From positions 1 through 45,122 of the forward strand of contig NZ_BCTY01000031.1 of the NCBI RefSeq assembly GCF_001591005.1: DNA of 45,122 bases, in the 5' to 3' direction. Positions within the stretch are counted from its first letter, which is position 1. Every line of letters starts with the position of its first letter. A model generated the notes under the pieces. That model had not been told where the DNA came from. It made no database searches and saw nothing but the letters and a program-made list of their open reading frames with translations. The position numbers were made by a program, and so were the translations under genes. The stretch comes from Sphingomonas sanguinis NBRC 13937. GTDB taxonomy: Bacteria > Pseudomonadota > Alphaproteobacteria > Sphingomonadales > Sphingomonadaceae. Of this stretch, positions 40,737-45,122 are shown piece after piece.

Positions 40737-43700
40737 TGGCGGACGAACAGACCATGGCGCCCGAGCCCGTCAACGAAACTGTCATCGTGCGGCGTCCCTT
40801 GTGGCAGCGTATTCTGAAATGGATCGGCTTCACGATCCTGGGCTTGATCCTGCTGGTCGGGGCGGTGCTGCTGGGCATCAATACCGATCCGGGCCGCCGT
40901 TTCGTCGCGGATCAGCTGGGCGGCTATACCACCGCCTCGGGCCTGAACATCAAGGTCGGGCGGATCGAGGGTTCGCTCTATGGCCGGATGCGGCTGATGG
41001 ACCTGCGGGTCAGCGATCCCAAGGGCGTGTTCCTGTCGAGCCCGCGCCTGGATGTCGATTGGCGTCCTTTTGCCTATACCAAGAATCATATCGACGTCCG
41101 CTCGCTTAATGCCGATCTGGTGACGCTGGCGCGGCGGCCGGAACTGAAGCCGACGCCCAGCGACCCCAATGCGCCGCTGCTGCCCGATCTCGACATCGAC
41201 GTGAACCGGCTGACGCTGAAGCGCTTTGTCATCGGCGCACCCGTGACGGGACAGCGCCATGTGCTGGCGATCGATGGCAAGGTGCATATCGCCGACCGCC
41301 GTGCGCAGGTGACGGCCAGCGCGGACGCGCTGCGCGGCCCCGGAATCGCGGGCGGTGACCGACTGCGTCTGGTCCTCGACGCCGTACCCGATGCCGACCG
41401 GCTGGCGGTGGACGTGAAGCTGACCGCACCGACCGGCGGCGTGGTCGCGACCATGGCCGGGCTGAAGGCGCCGCTGACCCTGTCGGTCGATGGGCGTGGC
41501 GGCTGGAAGGCCTGGACCGGCCGTGCCATCGCCACGCTGGGCGGCGGGGAACTGGCGAACCTGACCGGCACGGCGCGCGACGGGCATATCGAACTGCGCG
41601 GTGTGACCCGGCCCGGCCTGTATCTGGAAGGACCGGTCGAGCGGCTGACCGCGCCTGCGCTTCAGGTGGCGATCGACACGACGCTGAACCAGCGGCGCGC
41701 GGACACGCGGATGAAGCTGCGTTCCTCGGCGCTGATGGTCGATGCGGGTGGCCTGATCGATCTGGCGAACAGCCGGTTCGGCAATTTCGCGGTCGATGCG
41801 AAGCTGCTGACCCCCGGTGCCATCGCCCCGAACCTGCGCGGCCGCGACGTGCTGGCGCGAGCGGTGCTCGATGGCGCGTTCGCGACGCCGACCGTGGATT
41901 ACAAGATCCGCGCCGCCGCGCTCGGTTTCGGCGAAACCACGGTAGAGAATCTCTATGCCGAGGGTCTGGCCAAGGTGAATGCCGACCGCATCCTGGTGCC
42001 GGTCAAGGCACGGGCGAAGCGGATCGCCGGGCTGAATGCCGCTGTCGGCGGGCTGACCAACAATGTCGCGATCCAGGGCGATTTCGCGATCGCCATGCCC
42101 AATATCCTGTCGGACAATCTGCGCATTCGTTCGGACAATATCGATGCGACCGCCGTCGTCGTCGCGAACCTGAAGACCGGGCGCTACACCGGCGCGCTGA
42201 AGGGCCGGGTGAACAATTACCGGGTCGAGAGCATCGGCATCATCAACCTGACCACCGACGCCAATCTGGTCGCGACGCCGACAGGTTTCGGCATGAAGGG
42301 TCGGGTGGTCGCGCGGACGCAGCAGATATTCAACGAAGGCGCGCGCAATTTCCTGGGCGGCAATGCGATCGTCCGCGCCGATGTCGAGTATAGCCCGGAA
42401 GGCATCGTGACCTTCGGCGGCCTGCGCCTGACCGCGCCGCAATTCCGCGTGACGCGGGGGAGCGGACGCTACAACCCCGCCAATGGGGCGCTGGCGGTCG
42501 AGGCGGATGCCTATTCCAACCAGTACGGCCCGATCACCGCGCGGGTGACGGGATCTCAGACCAATCCAGTCGTCGTGCTGCGCGCGAGCAAGCCCGGGGT
42601 CGGGGTGGGCCTGAACAATCTTCAGGCCAGGATCGTCGGCCGCAACGGCGCCTATGTCGTCAATGCCAGCGGCGGCACCAATTATGGCCCCTTCACCGCC
42701 GATGTGCTGGTCAGCACCGGGCGGCAACTGGCGGTCGATGTGCGCAGCCTGGTCTTTGCCGGGATCAACGCGACCGGTCGTGTCGTGCAGACGGCGGCGG
42801 GGCCCTTTGCGGGGGCACTGCAATTCGCGGGACAGGGGATCAACGGCCGCGTTCAGTTGGCGGATCAGGGCGGCAACCAGCGCGCCGATATCGCCGCGCG
42901 GGCCTATAACGCCCGCGTGCCCGGTGCGGTGGACTTCACCATCGGTCGCGCCATCGTCAATGCCAGCCTGGTCATGGTCCCGGGCGCGCCGCAGATCGTC
43001 GCCGACGCGCAGCTGGCCGATACGCGTTACGGCGAGGTAGTCATCCAGTCCTCGCGCGCCAAGCTGAACTATGCGGGTGGGCGGGGCACGGCGCAGGCGG
43101 TGCTGACCGGATCGTCGAGCATTCCCTTCAACGTCGCGCTGAATGCGCAACTGGCGCCGAACCAGTATCTGGTCGCGGCCAAGGGACAAGCCAACGGCAT
43201 CAACTTCCGCACCGCCAACCCGGCGCGCATCCAGAGCGCGAAGGGCGAGTGGCAGCTGTCGCCGACCCGGATCGACTTCGGGCGCGGATCGGTGCTGATG
43301 GCGGGCAGCTATGGCAACGGGCTGAAGGTGCAGACGCGGCTCGACAAGCTGCAGCTGTCGATCCTGGATGCCTTCGTTCCCAATCTGGGCATTTCGGGCC
43401 AGGCGAGCGGTGCGCTCGACTTTACCCAGGCGCGTGATGCCAGCTTCCCGGCAGCCGAGGCGCGGCTGACCATCGCCAATTTCCGGCGCACCGGTCTGGC
43501 GGCGGTGTCGGAGACGGTGGACATCGTCTTTGCCGGGCGGCTCGTTTCCGACGGGGGCGAGGCGCGCGCATTGATCCGGCGCGGGCAGATGGTCGTCGGC
43601 CGGATGGTCGCCAATCTCCGGCCGTTGCCGCCGGGCAATGGCGGCTGGGTCAACCGGCTGATGCAGGCCCCGCTATCGGGAGGCCTCCGCTATAATGGCC

Positions 43701-44968
43701 CGTCGGCGGTGCTGTTCTCCTTCGCGGCGCTTCCCAACCAGCAGTTGAGCGGCCCGATCGCGGTCGCCGCCGATTTCGGCGGGCGGGTGTCCGCGCCGCA
43801 GCTGAACGGCCTGATGCGGGCCGACAACCTGACCTATGACAACGAGACCTATGGCACCCGGCTGACCAACATGCAGCTGGCGGGACGTTTCAACAACGAC
43901 CGGCTGGAGATCACGCGGCTTCAGGCCAAGGCGGGCGACGGCAGCATCCAGGCACAGGGCACGATCGGGCTGGCGGCGGACAGCGGCTATCCGATCGACA
44001 TCCGCGCGCAGTTGAACAATGCGCGCCTGGCCGACAGCGATGCGCTGGCCGCGACGACCAGCGGCACGATCCGCCTGACCCATAACCGGGACGGCGGGCT
44101 GATCCAGGGTGACCTGACCGTGCCCAATGCCCGCTACCAGATCATCCGCCAGGGCCAGGCCGAAGTGCCCGAACTGACCGGGGTTCGCCGTCGCAGCGAG
44201 ATTCGCGTGGCGCGTCCGACCGACCGGCCCGCGCCTGCCGCACCGCCGGGGCTGTTCCGCCTCGACCTGCGGGTGCGCGCCAACAACCAGCTCTTCGTCT
44301 CGGGCATGGGGCTGGAGTCGGAATGGGAGATGGACCTGCGGGTCGGCGGCACCAGCGCGGCGCCGACGATCAACGGTGGGCTCGATCTGGTGCGCGGCAC
44401 CTACAGCTTTGCGGGCAAGCGGTTCGACGTGAATCGCGGCACCATCCGCTTCCGCGGCGGGGCGCTGACCGACCCGGACATCAATATCCAGGCGACGACG
44501 ACGACCGATGGCATCACCGCCGTCATCAACGTCACCGGTACCGGCCAGCGTCCGCAGATCAGCTTCACCTCGACGCCGACCCTGCCGCAGGACGAGGTGC
44601 TGAGCCGATTGCTGTTCGGGACCAACCCCGAAAACCTGTCCGCGACCGAGGCGATCCAGCTGGCCGCCGCGCTCAACTCGCTGCGCGGGTCGGGCGGGGG
44701 CGGGCTGAACCCGCTGGGCAAGCTGCGCTCGGCGACGGGCATCGACCGGCTGCGCGTGCTGGGGGCGGACGACGCCACCGGCCGGGGCACCAGCCTGGCG
44801 GCGGGCAAATACATCACCGACAATATCTATGTGGAGATCGTCACCGACGCGCGCGGCTTCACCGCCACCCAGTTGCAGATCGCGCTGACCCGCACGCTCA
44901 GCCTGTTGACGCAGACGGGTTCGTTCGGCGGATCGGCGGCGAGCCTGCGCTACTCGCGGGATTTCTGA
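40736..44968 (+). CDS. tamB: Translocation and assembly module protein TamB
   Basis: Very long inner-membrane-anchored protein that bridges the periplasm as a beta-taco groove and works with TamA. The 1410-residue protein has one N-terminal membrane helix (about 22-45, ILKWIGFTILGLILLVGAVLL), an extended beta-repeat region, and the DUF490 (TamB) domain in the last 350 residues, ending LLTQTGSFGGSAASLRYSRDF. The ATG is within TGATG with the tamA stop, so translation is coupled. Members of the AsmA-like superfamily also move phospholipids. Confidence 0.94.
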   Translation: MADEQTMAPEPVNETVIVRRPLWQRILKWIGFTILGLILLVGAVLLGINTDPGRRFVADQLGGYTTASGLNIKVGRIEGSLYGRMRLMDLRVSDPKGVFLSSPRLDVDWRPFAYTKNHIDVRSLNADLVTLARRPELKPTPSDPNAPLLPDLDIDVNRLTLKRFVIGAPVTGQRHVLAIDGKVHIADRRAQVTASADALRGPGIAGGDRLRLVLDAVPDADRLAVDVKLTAPTGGVVATMAGLKAPLTLSVDGRGGWKAWTGRAIATLGGGELANLTGTARDGHIELRGVTRPGLYLEGPVERLTAPALQVAIDTTLNQRRADTRMKLRSSALMVDAGGLIDLANSRFGNFAVDAKLLTPGAIAPNLRGRDVLARAVLDGAFATPTVDYKIRAAALGFGETTVENLYAEGLAKVNADRILVPVKARAKRIAGLNAAVGGLTNNVAIQGDFAIAMPNILSDNLRIRSDNIDATAVVVANLKTGRYTGALKGRVNNYRVESIGIINLTTDANLVATPTGFGMKGRVVARTQQIFNEGARNFLGGNAIVRADVEYSPEGIVTFGGLRLTAPQFRVTRGSGRYNPANGALAVEADAYSNQYGPITARVTGSQTNPVVVLRASKPGVGVGLNNLQARIVGRNGAYVVNASGGTNYGPFTADVLVSTGRQLAVDVRSLVFAGINATGRVVQTAAGPFAGALQFAGQGINGRVQLADQGGNQRADIAARAYNARVPGAVDFTIGRAIVNASLVMVPGAPQIVADAQLADTRYGEVVIQSSRAKLNYAGGRGTAQAVLTGSSSIPFNVALNAQLAPNQYLVAAKGQANGINFRTANPARIQSAKGEWQLSPTRIDFGRGSVLMAGSYGNGLKVQTRLDKLQLSILDAFVPNLGISGQASGALDFTQARDASFPAAEARLTIANFRRTGLAAVSETVDIVFAGRLVSDGGEARALIRRGQMVVGRMVANLRPLPPGNGGWVNRLMQAPLSGGLRYNGPSAVLFSFAALPNQQLSGPIAVAADFGGRVSAPQLNGLMRADNLTYDNETYGTRLTNMQLAGRFNNDRLEITRLQAKAGDGSIQAQGTIGLAADSGYPIDIRAQLNNARLADSDALAATTSGTIRLTHNRDGGLIQGDLTVPNARYQIIRQGQAEVPELTGVRRRSEIRVARPTDRPAPAAPPGLFRLDLRVRANNQLFVSGMGLESEWEMDLRVGGTSAAPTINGGLDLVRGTYSFAGKRFDVNRGTIRFRGGALTDPDINIQATTTTDGITAVINVTGTGQRPQISFTSTPTLPQDEVLSRLLFGTNPENLSATEAIQLAAALNSLRGSGGGGLNPLGKLRSATGIDRLRVLGADDATGRGTSLAAGKYITDNIYVEIVTDARGFTATQLQIALTRTLSLLTQTGSFGGSAASLRYSRDF

Positions 44969-44997
44969 CGCTTTGTCCAAATGAACATTCAGATAAG

Positions 44998-45122
44998 CCC
45001 CTCTTCCCTCGGCCCTCTTTGAGGGGAGAGGGTTGCGCAGTCTTGGTCTTTGCGAAAGCAAAGGCTTAGTCGGAGCTGGGTGAGGGGTGCTGCGCTCGCG
45101 GAGCGAGCGCGCGAGCCTTTGG
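44998..45122. repeat. Palindromic repeat after tamB, cut by the window end
   Basis: A 12-bp hairpin (44999-45010, CCCTCTTCCCTC, with 45021-45032, one G-U pair) opens the element. A second hairpin, CTTTGC-GAAA-GCAAAG, lies near 45051-45066. The sequence then reads GGTGAGGGGTGCTGCGCTCGC to the window edge. The first hairpin may double as a tamB terminator. The right part lies outside the window, so size and symmetry are unknown. Confidence 0.5.

Noticed and set aside
40631..43189. Very long open frame of about 850 codons on the minus strand, opposite tamB
   Set aside because: It is a shadow of the GC-rich tamB gene: Arg/Gln/His/Asp-rich, without any domain pattern, and it lies wholly within a well-supported gene.

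Overview
The window is about 45 kb of GC-rich chromosome from an alphaproteobacterium, most probably a Sphingomonas or close sphingomonad. This rests on gene content and order, not on a database search: a UPF0262 gene, a DUF1285-Nudix-CCA transferase run, a tonB-exbB-exbD-exbD cluster, an assimilatory sulfur operon carrying DUF2849 and DUF934 genes, an Omp85 (TamA-like)-TamB pair, and several intergenic palindromic repeats. Almost every gene is core metabolism or envelope biology. I see no prophage, transposase, CRISPR array, toxin-antitoxin pair or biosynthetic cluster.

Layout. 1-3.2 kb: tRNA-Arg(UCU), a queuosine-precursor transporter, a large palindrome, and the purC-purS-purQ operon on the minus strand ending in a clear terminator. 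3.4-8.1 kb: a small secreted protein, parC, and a c-di-GMP signalling gene whose PAS domain is cut by an in-frame TGA. 8.0-10.9 kb: a minus-strand operon (GNAT, DUF1285, Nudix, CCA-adding enzyme) with overlapping start and stop codons. 11.0-12.6 kb: folB, a small unknown gene, and a convergent secreted protein. 12.8-15.4 kb: tonB-exbB-exbD-exbD, closed by a terminator. 15.6-19.1 kb: a small secreted TPR-like protein behind an unusual repeat/dyad block, dcd, a repeat-rich gap, then UPF0262, a GH25-like protein and cdd on the minus strand. 19.2-22.8 kb: dnaB, a DHFR-like reductase, and a LuxR-type regulator preceded by a near-perfect 23-bp palindrome. 22.8-26.7 kb: the sulfur assimilation operon cobA-DUF2849-cysI-DUF934-cysH. 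27-32 kb: selO, an alpha/beta hydrolase, a glycosyltransferase and a nitronate-monooxygenase-like flavoprotein. 32.1-38.4 kb: a tiny glycine-zipper lipoprotein that seems to start at AUA, a serine hydrolase-TPR fusion, a 2-hydroxyacid dehydrogenase, an SH3-like secreted protein, a thiolase, a prepilin peptidase and a small secreted protein. 38.5-45 kb: tamA and tamB, coupled by a one-base overlap, followed by another palindromic repeat cut by the window end.

How the genes work together. PurC, PurS and PurQ serve de novo purine synthesis. CobA makes the siroheme precursor needed by the CysI-type sulfite reductase, and CysH supplies its sulfite. TonB-ExbB-ExbD energises outer-membrane receptors, while the TamA-like protein and TamB build or feed the outer membrane. 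Dcd and Cdd both deaminate cytidine compounds towards uridine compounds. Nothing here is a clearly new multi-gene system. The observations most worth a second look are regulatory or at the level of gene integrity: the AUA start with its Shine-Dalgarno sequence held in a hairpin (32.3 kb), the TGA-interrupted PAS-GGDEF-EAL gene (6.6 kb), the 23-bp operator-like palindrome (21.65 kb), mutually exclusive hairpins upstream of the serine hydrolase (32.5 kb), and the tandem-repeat/dyad block (15.6 kb).
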